From contig NZ_JBBPEV010000001.1 of assembly GCF_038069945.1 (NCBI RefSeq), positions 1,860,001 to 1,924,000 on the forward strand: 64,000 bases of DNA, read 5' to 3'. Within the stretch, counting starts at the first letter, position 1. The number at the start of each line of letters is the position of its first letter. The notes under the pieces were generated by a model. The model saw only the letters and a program-made list of their open reading frames with translations, had not been told where the DNA came from and did not search any database. Position numbers and translations under genes: made by a program. This DNA is from Aquabacterium sp. A3. GTDB taxonomy: Bacteria > Pseudomonadota > Gammaproteobacteria > Burkholderiales > Burkholderiaceae_C. Below, piece by piece: positions 30,792-39,528 of this stretch.

Positions 30792-31175
30792 TCACAAGGC
30801 CCGCGCCAGCGCCTCCACGGCCTCGGCCTGGTCAGGCGCCAGACCCAGCGATGCAGCCGATGGCCAGTGCCCTTGGCCGGCCAGCACCGCCTCGGCCTGG
30901 GCCGCATGCACGCTCACCAGCCGCTGCGCGTCATTGAGCCTGGGCAACACCGGCCCGGCAAACAGCACCTGCCCTCCACAGGCCAGCACCAGGGTGGGAA
31001 ACGTTTCCACATCGATGTCGCCCACCAACGCGGCCTCGTCCTCGATGTCGATCCAGCGATAACGGTGCATTGGCGCAGCCCCCTGCAAGGCCTCGAACGT
31101 GACCTGGTACTCGCGGCACGTGCCGCACCAGGCGGCACACAGGCAGACGATGTCGAGAACGGCAGAGGTGGACAT
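30792..31175 (-). CDS. thioredoxin-like protein
   Basis: A 127-residue thioredoxin-fold protein without signal peptide. The active-site CxxC is in CLCAAWCGTCREYQ near residue 20, and the cis-Pro loop is VETFPTLVLACGGQVLFAGP. The start is ATG 31175 (MSTSAVLDIV). It is convergent with the GGDEF/EAL gene and divergent from vgrG, marking the left border of the T6SS island. A cytoplasmic disulfide reductase role is likely; partners unknown. Confidence 0.87.
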   Translation of the reverse strand: MSTSAVLDIVCLCAAWCGTCREYQVTFEALQGAAPMHRYRWIDIEDEAALVGDIDVETFPTLVLACGGQVLFAGPVLPRLNDAQRLVSVHAAQAEAVLAGQGHWPSAASLGLAPDQAEAVEALARAL

Positions 31176-31320
31176 GGGCGGATTTTGGCAGCAATACGCA
31201 GTGCCGCCCGGCGCCGGCGCAGTTGCACCCTGTAGCAATTTCCCCCCATGGAGGCGAAAAGCCCCTTGTGTGCACGTCGATAGACTCGGCGCATCACGAT
31301 TCAAGCAGCTTGGGGGATCC

Positions 31321-34300
31321 ATGTCGTTGAGCAACGCCCTGTCGGCGTGGCTGCCGCAATGGCGGCTTTGGCACAGCCAGACACGCCTGTACCAGCTGGA
31401 GGCGGTGGGCTCCGGAGCCTCGGATGAGTCCTTCCAGGATGCACTGGGCGACCTGATGGTCGAACGCTTTGTGCTGCACGAGGCCCTGTCAGAGCCCTTC
31501 GTGCTGGAGTTGCAGGTGCTGTCACTGCGGGCCGATCTGCCCCTGAAGGCCCTGCACGGCCGCGCTGTGCGATTGGGCATCACCCTGGCCGACGGCCAGC
31601 GCAGCCACCGCAGCGGCCACATCGCCCGCGCCAGCGCGCTGGACGCCGATGGCGGCCTGGCCCGCTACCACCTGCGCGTGCAGCCCTGGCCGGCCCTGCT
31701 CAACGCCACCCTGGCCAGCCGGGTGTGGCAAGAGCGCACGGTGGTTGAGATCGTTGACGACGTCTTCACCGACCACCAGGGCGTGGCCGCCTGGCGCTGG
31801 GATGCCGACGTGCCCGCCCACGTGCGTGGTGGCCTGTACGCCCGCTTTGGCGGCCAGCGCCCCTACTGCGTGCAGTACCGCGAGACCGACCTGGCCTTTG
31901 TGCAGCGCCTGCTGGCCGAAGAAGGCATCGGCTGGCGCGTGGAAGAAGCCCCGGCCGACGACCACCAGGCCCCCGGGGGCCACACCCTGGTGCTGTTTGC
32001 CAGCAGCGCCGCCCAGCCCGAAGACCCCAGCAGCGCCAGCGACCTGGGCGGGCGCGGCATCCGCTACCACCGCAGCAGCAGCCAGGAGGTGCAAGACAGC
32101 ATCCAGGCCCTGGGCGCGGTGCGCCAGTTGGGCCCCACCAGCACCGTGGTGGTGGGCTGGGACAGCGAGGCCCAGCAGGTCGTCCACGCCGAGGTGCCCA
32201 CCCACCACCAGTGGGGCGGCCCCGAGGCCCGCCACCTGCAGCACTGGCTGAGCAGCTACGACCCCCACCACAGCCTGGCCGCCCTGGGCGCCAACCCCCA
32301 GGCCTGCGCCACCTGGCTGCAAGAAGCCCGCGAGGCCCGCTACAAACGCTGGCTGGGCCGCGGCAGCGTGCGCACCCTGCGGGCGGGCACCTGGGCCGAG
32401 GTCACGCAATCCACGCTCGACATCACCCTGGACAGCCTCCTGGCTGAGGCCACCGACCGCCCAGACCCGGACGCCCGCCGCTTCCTGTTCACCCACGTGC
32501 AGGCCGTGGGCATCAACAACCTGCCGGCCGACCTGCAGGCCGCCGCCGACCAACTGCTGGGCCCACACGCCGTGGACGCCCTGGACGACCCCGGCGAGTG
32601 GACAACCACCCCGACACCCACCCCTGATCACGCCGCGACGGATCAGACCACGGCTGCGGCCCTGTGGCGCCAGGCCCGCGCCACCGGCTACGCCTGCGCC
32701 TTCCAGGCCCTGCGCCGCAATGTGCCCTGGCGCCCGGTATGGCTGGACGACACCGGCCTGCGCCCCCGCCCCCGGCCCACCGCCCTGGGCTTGCAAACCG
32801 CCATCGTGGTGGGGCCCGACGGACAGCCCTTTGCCCAAGGGGCCGATGAGCTGCACACCGACGGCCAAGGCCGCGTGAAGGTGCGCTTTCATTGGCAGGC
32901 CAACCCCTACGCCCCACCCCAGCGCGCGCAAAGCGACCACAGTTGCTGGCTGCGCGTGGTGCAGGCCCACAGCGGTGTGGGCATGGGCCAGCAGTTCATC
33001 CCCCGCATCGGGCAGGAAGTGCTGGTGAGCTTCATCAACCACGACATGGACCTGCCCTACGTGCAGGCCAGCCTGTACAACGGCCAGGGCGAAGGCGGCA
33101 TCCCCCGCACACCGGGCGGCCAACCTGCCGCCAACGACACCAGCCCGTTCAACAGCTCCACCGACCACCTCGCCAGCGCCCAGGGCAACCGCATCGCCAG
33201 CGGCACCGGCGGCCACAGCCCCGCCTGGCACGGCGGCGCCCCCGGGGCGGCCGTGCCCGGCCAGGACGGCCAGGCCAACGCGGCGGCGCTCAGTGGCGTC
33301 AAGAGCAAAGAGTTTGGCGGCCACGGTGCCAACCAGCTGGTGCTGGACGACACCCCCAGCCAGGGCCGCGTGCACCTGCACAGCAGCCAGCACCAGACCT
33401 GGCTGAGCATGGGCCACCTGCTGCACCAGGCCGACAACCACCGAGGCAGCTTCCGGGGCCTGGGGCTGGAGCTGCGCACCGACGCCTGGGGCGGCCTGCG
33501 CGCCGTGCGCGGCGTCATGCTCAGCACCTTTGGCCTCAGAAACGGCCTGGGCAATGGTCTGGGCCAAACGCCCGAAGGCGCAGGCGACAACGCCGCCGGC
33601 ATCGCCCTGGCCAAACAAATGCAGCAACTGGCCACCACCTTCGGCCAGGCCGCCACCACGCACCAGACGGTGGCCGTGGCCGCCGCCCAAGGCAGCCACG
33701 CTGCAGGCCAAAGCACGCTGGACGACACCCTGGCCCCGGCCGCAGCGCTCACCAAGAGCCTCAGCGGCATGGTCAGCTCCACCAGCCTGCCCAAGGCCCT
33801 GGCCGACGCGGCGGACAAGAACACGGCCACGACAAAAGACAAGGTGCCCCACACCGCCGACCCCGACATCGCGCTCGTGGGCAAGGCGGGCATTGGCCTG
33901 ACCGCCGGGCAAGACATCCACCTCAGCAGCGGTGATGCCTCCACCCTGGCCACGGGCGAAGACACCCACTGGGCCATCGGCGGGCAGGCGCGCATCCACA
34001 CGGGGCAGGCCATTGGCGTGCTGGCCGGGGCCATGCAGGCGGGCAATGAGGCCGCAGGCAAGGGGCTGACGATGGTCGCCGCCGGTGGCCCCATCGACCT
34101 GCAGGCCCAGGCTGGGCCCGCGCAGATCGCGGCCAAGCAGCGGCTGGAGTTGAAGACGGCCAGCGGGGTGGTCAACCTGGCGGCGGCCAAGAAGGTGGTG
34201 CTGGCCGTCAGCGGTGGCGCCAGCATCATCATCGAAGGTGGGCAACTCACGGTGCAGTGTCCTGGCACGCTCACCATCAAGGCCGGGAAGAAGTCGATGG

Positions 34301-34410
34301 TGGGTGGCGCGACCCAATCCGTGAGCTTCCCAGCCATGCCCAAGACGATCTGCGTCGAGTGTTTGCGCAAGTCATTGCAAGCGGCGCCAGCATTCACCCG
34401 TTTGGAGTGA
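31321..34410 (+). CDS. vgrG: type VI secretion spike protein VgrG
   Basis: A 1029-residue VgrG, the T6SS puncturing tip. N-terminal gp27-like part about 30-400 (LMVERFVLHEALSEPFVLEL, RPYCVQYRETDLAFVQRLLAEEGIGW). Gp5 OB-fold about 475-600 (DELHTDGQGRVKVRFHWQ, VGMGQQFIPRIGQEVLVSF). A long Ala/Gly/Gln-rich segment about 600-850. Then a DUF2345 beta-helix about 850-1010 (GKAGIGLTAGQDIHLSSGDAS, AAKKVVLAVSGGASIIIEGGQ). ATG 31321 is preceded by GGGGGA. It is followed by an adaptor, immunity and effector genes, so it is a cargo vgrG. No core T6SS genes are in the window. Confidence 0.96.
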   Translation: MSLSNALSAWLPQWRLWHSQTRLYQLEAVGSGASDESFQDALGDLMVERFVLHEALSEPFVLELQVLSLRADLPLKALHGRAVRLGITLADGQRSHRSGHIARASALDADGGLARYHLRVQPWPALLNATLASRVWQERTVVEIVDDVFTDHQGVAAWRWDADVPAHVRGGLYARFGGQRPYCVQYRETDLAFVQRLLAEEGIGWRVEEAPADDHQAPGGHTLVLFASSAAQPEDPSSASDLGGRGIRYHRSSSQEVQDSIQALGAVRQLGPTSTVVVGWDSEAQQVVHAEVPTHHQWGGPEARHLQHWLSSYDPHHSLAALGANPQACATWLQEAREARYKRWLGRGSVRTLRAGTWAEVTQSTLDITLDSLLAEATDRPDPDARRFLFTHVQAVGINNLPADLQAAADQLLGPHAVDALDDPGEWTTTPTPTPDHAATDQTTAAALWRQARATGYACAFQALRRNVPWRPVWLDDTGLRPRPRPTALGLQTAIVVGPDGQPFAQGADELHTDGQGRVKVRFHWQANPYAPPQRAQSDHSCWLRVVQAHSGVGMGQQFIPRIGQEVLVSFINHDMDLPYVQASLYNGQGEGGIPRTPGGQPAANDTSPFNSSTDHLASAQGNRIASGTGGHSPAWHGGAPGAAVPGQDGQANAAALSGVKSKEFGGHGANQLVLDDTPSQGRVHLHSSQHQTWLSMGHLLHQADNHRGSFRGLGLELRTDAWGGLRAVRGVMLSTFGLRNGLGNGLGQTPEGAGDNAAGIALAKQMQQLATTFGQAATTHQTVAVAAAQGSHAAGQSTLDDTLAPAAALTKSLSGMVSSTSLPKALADAADKNTATTKDKVPHTADPDIALVGKAGIGLTAGQDIHLSSGDASTLATGEDTHWAIGGQARIHTGQAIGVLAGAMQAGNEAAGKGLTMVAAGGPIDLQAQAGPAQIAAKQRLELKTASGVVNLAAAKKVVLAVSGGASIIIEGGQLTVQCPGTLTIKAGKKSMVGGATQSVSFPAMPKTICVECLRKSLQAAPAFTRLE

Positions 34411-34414
34411 GCTC

Positions 34415-35284
34415 GTGATCGACCCGTTTGCACCCGAATGCCTCCAGCAACTGCAGCGCATGGTGTCTGAATCGGCACACCCCAGCTACCTGCTGATCGA
34501 CGGCGTCTTCTTGCCGGCCATCCAGCCCTTGTTGGCCGGCTGGTCGTCATCGATCACGGACCAGCACGCACTGTTCAGCGATCGGGCCAATGGAAACGCC
34601 GAAACGCTGGCGGCATCACCCTGGCTCTTACCCTGCGCAGACCAGGACTCGGCGGTGAGCCAACTGCTGACCGCCTGCGACCGGCTGCCGGCGGTCACCC
34701 TGATTCGCTCACCATCAAACATCGCCACATTGCTGGCCCGACTGAAGCGCTGGACGGTGGTGAACTGCGACGGCATGCACTTCAATTTTCGCTACCCCGA
34801 CACACGCCGCTTGCCTGGCATCCATGGCGTCATGACCGACCAACAACGCCACGCCCTGTTTGAGGAAGATGCGTGGTCGTACATTGGGCGAGATGGCCGC
34901 TGGCATCACCTGCCCACTATCCCTCCTTCAAACGCCACACACCCCAAGGCGGCAGACGATTGGGGAGACCCTGAACTGACAGACACCCAGTTTGCAGCCC
35001 TGTTAGCCGACAGCGAGCCCGATGAACAGCTGGCCGCCGTGTGGCAGGATCTGCCAGACGACGCGCCTGCCCGCACCACCGCATTGCCCTCGCAAGTCCA
35101 TGAATGGACTGCATGCGCGCTGGCCCACGCAGACCGCTTGAACATCGCCGACATGCCCGAGCGAACGCGCCTGTGCGCCTGGGTGCTGTCAGGTGATCCA
35201 AAGACACGTTTGACGACATTGATGCAGCAGGCCGAATGGCCAACCAGTGCCCTTGAGGATGACTTGCTGCGCGAAGGGGTTTGA
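34415..35284 (+). CDS. DUF4123 T6SS effector adaptor
   Basis: A 289-residue DUF4123 protein (Tap/TEC type), which loads effectors on VgrG. The family N-terminus is SYLLIDGVFLPAIQPLL. Middle segments are SNIATLLARLKRW and FNFRYPDTRRLPGIHGVM, where the family Arg-rich FRYYDPR-like motif is expected. It starts with GTG 34415, 4 bp after vgrG. Its last ~37 residues (LCAWVLSGDPKTRL through LREGV) are repeated in the truncated frame at 36305-36421, showing that its 3' end belongs to a tandem duplication. Confidence 0.9.
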   Translation: MIDPFAPECLQQLQRMVSESAHPSYLLIDGVFLPAIQPLLAGWSSSITDQHALFSDRANGNAETLAASPWLLPCADQDSAVSQLLTACDRLPAVTLIRSPSNIATLLARLKRWTVVNCDGMHFNFRYPDTRRLPGIHGVMTDQQRHALFEEDAWSYIGRDGRWHHLPTIPPSNATHPKAADDWGDPELTDTQFAALLADSEPDEQLAAVWQDLPDDAPARTTALPSQVHEWTACALAHADRLNIADMPERTRLCAWVLSGDPKTRLTTLMQQAEWPTSALEDDLLREGV

Positions 35285-35285
35285 T

Positions 35286-36050
35286 ATGCCACTGCTCTCG
35301 CATTTGACAGCCCGCCACTGGGCGCGTGTTGCCAGCACCTCACTGTGCATCGTGCTGGCCTCGCTGCTGCCATCGGCATGCGCGCGCACCGGTGACACGG
35401 TCGGCGTTTCTGTGTCTGCCATCAATTACACCGATCAGGAGCTCAATGCCTACCTGTTCATGTCACCAGATGGCGAGAAAAAACAAGTGGCGGGTGGCGA
35501 GCCGGTACGGCCCTTTGGAGGCGGTGGCGTGATGTGCTGCATCAGCCTGCCCACGACATGGCAGCCGGGCATCAAAGTTGTCCTGCGTTATGACTGGTGG
35601 CAAGGGCAAGACAAGCCCCGTCAGTACATCAACAAAGAGTTCGAGGTGCCGCCCTACCCTGATGGCCAGGTTGGCACGCTGTGGGCCTTGTTTTACCAAG
35701 ATGGCAGCGTCGAAGTCGTTTCCAGCGACTTCGCTCCCGGACACGAGAAGTGGCCGGGAAAGATCAATGGTGGCCCGACCCCCACGCTGGAATACCGCCG
35801 CAAGGTCTGGCAAGAGGACTATGACCAAGAGGCGTCTTTGCTGCCTTATTACGACAGCCTAGCCAAGGGACCCAGTGAGCAACAACTGATTGATGCTTGG
35901 AAGGTCATGGCAGAACGGCAGAGTGAAAAGTTGGGAGGCTTTACAGGTGCAAATGACCCCAAGTTCAGAGAGATGCTGATCGAGCGAGGCAAAGACGGCG
36001 CAATCTCGCTTCGGCAGCAGTTGGCAGAAATGGAAATGCACAAGCCATGA
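35286..36050 (+). CDS. DUF3304 lipoprotein, copy 1 (putative Tle1 immunity)
   Basis: A 254-residue predicted lipoprotein. The signal peptide ends at the lipobox LLPSAC, giving Cys32. The DUF3304-like core starts VSVSAINYTDQELNAYLF, continues MCCISLPTTWQPGIKV, and ends with a charged helical tail (EMLIERGKDGAISLRQQLAEMEM). Periplasmic lipoproteins beside Tle1 phospholipases are known to act as immunity proteins, so that role is inferred from position. It starts 1 bp after the adaptor stop and overlaps the following toxin head by 4 bp (ATGA). Copy 2 at 36423 is nearly identical except in the middle block. Confidence 0.85.
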   Translation: MPLLSHLTARHWARVASTSLCIVLASLLPSACARTGDTVGVSVSAINYTDQELNAYLFMSPDGEKKQVAGGEPVRPFGGGGVMCCISLPTTWQPGIKVVLRYDWWQGQDKPRQYINKEFEVPPYPDGQVGTLWALFYQDGSVEVVSSDFAPGHEKWPGKINGGPTPTLEYRRKVWQEDYDQEASLLPYYDSLAKGPSEQQLIDAWKVMAERQSEKLGGFTGANDPKFREMLIERGKDGAISLRQQLAEMEMHKP

Positions 36051-36421
36051 GCATGCAAACAGCATTGATTTCTACGTTGGACGTGCAGTCAAACTCTGAT
36101 CCGACGAGCTTTGAGCGCTTTTTCTCCCAGGCCGAGCGAGAAGTACTAAAGGACAAATTCCAGAAGCCTAGAGAAACCGTCCCCCTCTGCCAACCCGGCA
36201 AGTCCTGCGAGAACAACCTGTTTCTTGGATTCTTCTTTGATGGCACGCGCAACAACTACGCGCTGTCGGAAGAGTCAGGACAGTTCACGCATTCCAACGT
36301 TGCCCGCCTGTACGCCTGGGTGCGGTCAGGTGATCCCAAGACACGTTTGACAAGATTGACGCAGCAGGCCGATTGGCCGACAAGCGCACTTGAGCGCAAC
36401 ATGCTGGACGAAGAGGTTTGA
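36047..36421 (+). pseudogene. orphan Tle1 N-terminus fused to DUF4123 tail
   Basis: A 124-codon frame. Codons 1-72 are almost identical to the start of the full toxin at 37181 (MSMQTALISTLDVQ to FLGFFFDGTRNNYA). Codons 73-88 are a diverged toxin-like stretch (GQFTHSNVARLY). The rest (AWVRSGDPKTRL to LDEEV) is the C-terminus of a DUF4123 adaptor in the same frame. The catalytic Ser and His regions of the toxin are absent, so it cannot be an active lipase. It overlaps copy 1 of the immunity gene and ends 1 bp before copy 2. It is best read as a recombination remnant, though it could still be translated. Confidence 0.85.
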
Positions 36422-36422
36422 C

Positions 36423-37184
36423 ATGCCACCGCTCTCACATTTGACAGCCTGCCATTGGGCGCGTGCAGCCAGCACCTCACTGTGCATCGTGCTGGCCTCG
36501 CTGCTGCCATCGGCATGCGCGCGCACCGGTGACACGGTCGGCGTTTCTGTGTCTGCCATCAATTACACCGATCAGGAGCTCAACGGCTTCATCTTTGAAC
36601 AACCTGGCGACGAGACAAAGGTAGCTGGCGGTGTTCCAGTCAGACCGTTTCAAGGAGCAGGACAGATGTGCTGCTTCAGCCTGCCCGCAAAGTGGCACCC
36701 AGGCATCAAAGTTCAACTGGAGTACGACTGGTGGCAGGGCGCCGACAAGCCCCGTCAGTACATCACCAAAGAGTTCGAGGTGCCGCCCTACCCTGATGGC
36801 CAGGTTGGCACGCTATGGGCCTTGTTTTACCAAGATGGCAGCGTCGAAGTCGTTTCCAGCGACTTCGCTCCCGGACACGAGAAGTGGCCGGGAAAGATCA
36901 ATGGTGGCCCGACCCCCACGCTGGAATACCGCCGCAAGGTCTGGCAAGAGGACTATGACCAAGAGGCGTCTTTGCTGCCTTATTACGACAGCCTAGCCAA
37001 GGGACCCAGTGAGCAACAACTGATTGATGCTTGGAAGGTCATGGCAGAACGGCAGAGTGAAAAGTTGGGAGGCTTTACAGGTGCAAATGACCCCAAGTTC
37101 AGAGAGATGCTGATCGAGCGAGGCAAAGACGGCGCAATCTCGCTTCGGCAGCAGTTGGCAGAAATGGAAATGCACAAGCCATGA
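36423..37184 (+). CDS. DUF3304 lipoprotein, copy 2 (putative Tle1 immunity)
   Basis: A 253-residue lipoprotein with the same signal and lipobox (LLPSAC, Cys32) as copy 1. Residues about 53-103 differ (NGFIFEQPGDETKVAGG and MCCFSLPAKWHPGIKVQLEYDWW), while the last ~150 residues are essentially identical. It overlaps the complete Tle1 gene by 4 bp, so it is the more likely cognate immunity protein. The divergent block may set specificity; that is inference. Confidence 0.86.
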   Translation: MPPLSHLTACHWARAASTSLCIVLASLLPSACARTGDTVGVSVSAINYTDQELNGFIFEQPGDETKVAGGVPVRPFQGAGQMCCFSLPAKWHPGIKVQLEYDWWQGADKPRQYITKEFEVPPYPDGQVGTLWALFYQDGSVEVVSSDFAPGHEKWPGKINGGPTPTLEYRRKVWQEDYDQEASLLPYYDSLAKGPSEQQLIDAWKVMAERQSEKLGGFTGANDPKFREMLIERGKDGAISLRQQLAEMEMHKP

Positions 37185-39280
37185 GCATGCAAACAGCATT
37201 GATTTCTACGTTGGACGTGCAGTCAAACTCTGATCCGACGAGCTTTGAGCGCTTTTTCTCCCAGGCCGAGCGAGAAGTACTAAAGGACAAATTCCAGAAG
37301 CCTAGAGAAACCGTCCCCCTCTGCCAACCCGGCAAGTCCTGCGAGAACAACCTGTTCCTGGGATTCTTCTTTGACGGCACGCGCAACAACTACGCCACCA
37401 GCTTCAAAGCCAAGAACAACACGTTCTCCAACGTTGCTCGACTATTCGACGCGTTCCCTGGCGAAATCATTGCGCCAAAGACCGTAAAAGCGTCGGCAGA
37501 GCCATGGCCAAATGCGGGCATGTTCTCCAACTACCTCCGCATCTACACCCCTGGCGTCGGCACACCGTTCGAAGAGATCAAAGACTCCGGCGAGGGCCTT
37601 GATGCCACCATGGGCGCGGCCACCGCGCGTTGGGGTGAGCGCCGCCTGGTGTGGGCCTTGTGCCAAGCCATCAATGCGGTGCACCTCTACCTGACCAAAG
37701 AGACCTTTGTCAAACCTCAGCAAGTGCTGTTGCTGGCCGATCAGATCCAACTGGATGGCGAGCAACTCAGACACCAGCCCAGTCGATGGCAGGTGTTGTT
37801 CTATGGTCCCAAAGCCAAGGACTTTCTCCAGCGTCTGCTGGAATCTTGGCACCAAGCCATTCGCGCCCACATGCCCGAGAGGGTCACCGGCAAACCGCCC
37901 AAGATCGATCCGGGAATCGTCAAACACATTTACGTCAGTGCCTTTGGCTTCTCGCGAGGTGCGACGGCAGCCCGCGCTTACACCAATTGGCTGCTGGCCC
38001 TGTGCGAGCTGGATGCCCAGCTCACCGGGCAAACGGGTTACACCTTGGGCGGATTCCCTGTGACCTTTGACTTTCTGGGTGTGTTCGACACGGTGGCCTC
38101 TGTGGGTACGGCGGGCATTGCGCCCAACCGCCTCGGCACCGGGCACGGGGCTTGGGCTGATCCCGAGCGCTCATTGCGTGTGCCGGCCGAGGTCAAATGC
38201 CTGCACATCGTCTCAGCCCACGAGGTGCGCCGGTGCTTCCCGCTGGACGCGATCTCGGTGCGCGGGGCCCTGGCGGCCGGACACCGCGAGATCATCATGC
38301 CAGGGGTGCATTCAGACGTAGGCGGCGGGTATGCCCCTGGCGAGCAGGGGCGCAGCGTGGACCCGCAAGGCTCAGACATGCTGTCTCGTGTGGCATTGGC
38401 CTTGATGTACCGAGAAGCCCGGTTGTCTGGCGCACCCTTGAAACTGGAGAAAGCGGCGCCCGTGTCCAAGCAGCGTTTCGCGGTGCACCCCGACGTCATC
38501 CATGCGCTCAACGCCTACATCGAGGCGTGCAAGGTGCGAACCGGCAGCTTCCGCGCCATCATGCGTGACCAGATGCGATGGAGCATCTTGTGGCGCAAAG
38601 GTCTGGCCGGCAAGATGGCCAGCACGGCCAGCGTTCGGCGCGCCGCACCCGCAGATCAAAACGACATCCACAGCGCCGATCAGGAGTTTGTCGCAGAGAT
38701 CGCCGCCTTCGAGGCCTGGAGGAAAGAGCCCACGTACACCAAGCCGGTGCTCGCTTGCCCCAAGCCCGAAATGGGCATCTGCATCGACATGGAGGCAACG
38801 ATCAGCAACCTGCCTGGCATCGACCCGGAGCGCCTGCCGGAATGGAAGGACATCGCGGCCTTCTGGCATGACGCAGAGATGCCCGCCGCCGTCGCACGCC
38901 TGCTCGAACACTTCGTGCACGACTCGCGTGCCTGGTTCAAGCTCATGCCTGGCTCCACCGAGGCAGGTGATGTCGAGAAGGAACTCAAGCAATGGGTGAG
39001 GCTGTACGACAACCACATCGCCATTCAGAAAGACCCCGTGGCGCTGGGTTTGGCAGGCGGCTACGTGCCCACGCCATTGAGCAAGGATCAGATCGAGTGG
39101 GTCAGGGCGTACAAGCAAACCGGCAAGATACCGTCGATGAAAACCACCGGACGCGAGCCATTCGAGTTGGGCGCCGGCTACCTGCGCTTCAGGCGCGTTT
39201 ACACCGGCGCCAGCCACTGGCGGCTGACACGGGCAGAGCCTGCCTTGCCAGCCCATGACGCGATGCTGGCGACAGGCTGA
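37181..39280 (+). CDS. Tle1-type T6SS phospholipase effector (DUF2235)
   Basis: A 699-residue DUF2235 alpha/beta hydrolase. The N-terminal strand is FLGFFFDGTRNNY. The nucleophile elbow is GFSRGATAARA, with Ser258 in GxSxG. The likely acid is Asp303 in FLGVFDTVASVG, and His377 is in MPGVHSDVGGGYAPGEQ. Tle1 enzymes degrade phospholipids in the periplasm of target cells. The C-terminal ~250 residues are helical and may bind VgrG or membrane. No signal peptide, as expected for T6SS export. The start overlaps immunity copy 2. The context (vgrG, DUF4123, lipoproteins) strongly supports an antibacterial effector. Confidence 0.92.
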   Translation: MSMQTALISTLDVQSNSDPTSFERFFSQAEREVLKDKFQKPRETVPLCQPGKSCENNLFLGFFFDGTRNNYATSFKAKNNTFSNVARLFDAFPGEIIAPKTVKASAEPWPNAGMFSNYLRIYTPGVGTPFEEIKDSGEGLDATMGAATARWGERRLVWALCQAINAVHLYLTKETFVKPQQVLLLADQIQLDGEQLRHQPSRWQVLFYGPKAKDFLQRLLESWHQAIRAHMPERVTGKPPKIDPGIVKHIYVSAFGFSRGATAARAYTNWLLALCELDAQLTGQTGYTLGGFPVTFDFLGVFDTVASVGTAGIAPNRLGTGHGAWADPERSLRVPAEVKCLHIVSAHEVRRCFPLDAISVRGALAAGHREIIMPGVHSDVGGGYAPGEQGRSVDPQGSDMLSRVALALMYREARLSGAPLKLEKAAPVSKQRFAVHPDVIHALNAYIEACKVRTGSFRAIMRDQMRWSILWRKGLAGKMASTASVRRAAPADQNDIHSADQEFVAEIAAFEAWRKEPTYTKPVLACPKPEMGICIDMEATISNLPGIDPERLPEWKDIAAFWHDAEMPAAVARLLEHFVHDSRAWFKLMPGSTEAGDVEKELKQWVRLYDNHIAIQKDPVALGLAGGYVPTPLSKDQIEWVRAYKQTGKIPSMKTTGREPFELGAGYLRFRRVYTGASHWRLTRAEPALPAHDAMLATG

Positions 39281-39287
39281 ACACCGC

Positions 39288-39412
39288 TGGTCCACAGTGT
39301 CGGCTGTCTTCACACCCTGAGGAGCACAGCATGCCGGTGATCGTGGTCGCCAACCCCAGGGGAGGCGTGGGCAAGTCCATGCTGTTGAGCAACATCGCAG
39401 GCTTCAACCTGA
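39288..39412 (+). repeat. duplicated parA 5' region, left copy
   Basis: About 125 bp, including the upstream leader and ribosome site (GAGGAGCACAGC before ATG), match 40959-41083 at the intact parA with only about six to eight differences. The match starts at TGGTCCACA and ends in the codons for NIAG. This copy begins 7 bp after the Tle1 stop. It shows that a parA start was copied or left behind upstream of the Tli4-like gene. Confidence 0.93.
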
Positions 39413-39528
39413 CCGTGATCGCCTTTGAAGACAAGGTGTCGCCTCCCACCATGGTGGGGCAAACCACCGCCTCGGATGAAGCGGTGGCCACCAACCATCC
39501 AAGCAACGCAGAAAGCAGCACCGCATGA
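39331..39528 (+). pseudogene. truncated ParA N-terminus
   Basis: A 65-codon frame whose first ~28 residues copy the ParA start (MPVIVVANPRGGVGKSMLLSN), after which the sequence is unrelated and Ser/Thr-rich. The deviant Walker A motif is damaged compared with the intact gene: the signature Lys10 is Arg and the Thr after GKS is Met. All other ParA motifs are missing. Its stop overlaps the start of the next lipoprotein gene by 4 bp (ATGA), so it may now act as a leader that couples translation. Confidence 0.87.

Larger units (their letters stand above)
35168..37396 (+). repeat. ~1.1 kb imperfect tandem duplication (adaptor tail, immunity, toxin head)
   Basis: Unit 1 spans about 35168-36262 and unit 2 about 36305-37396, offset by 1137 bp at the left end and 1134 bp at the right. 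Each unit contains the last ~115 bp of a DUF4123 gene, a full DUF3304 lipoprotein gene and the first ~215 bp of the Tle1 gene. From about 35636 (unit 2: 36770) to about 36215 the copies are almost identical. A block inside the immunity gene (about 35440-35635) is clearly divergent. A short bridge (36263-36304) joins the toxin head to the second adaptor tail. Confidence 0.92.
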
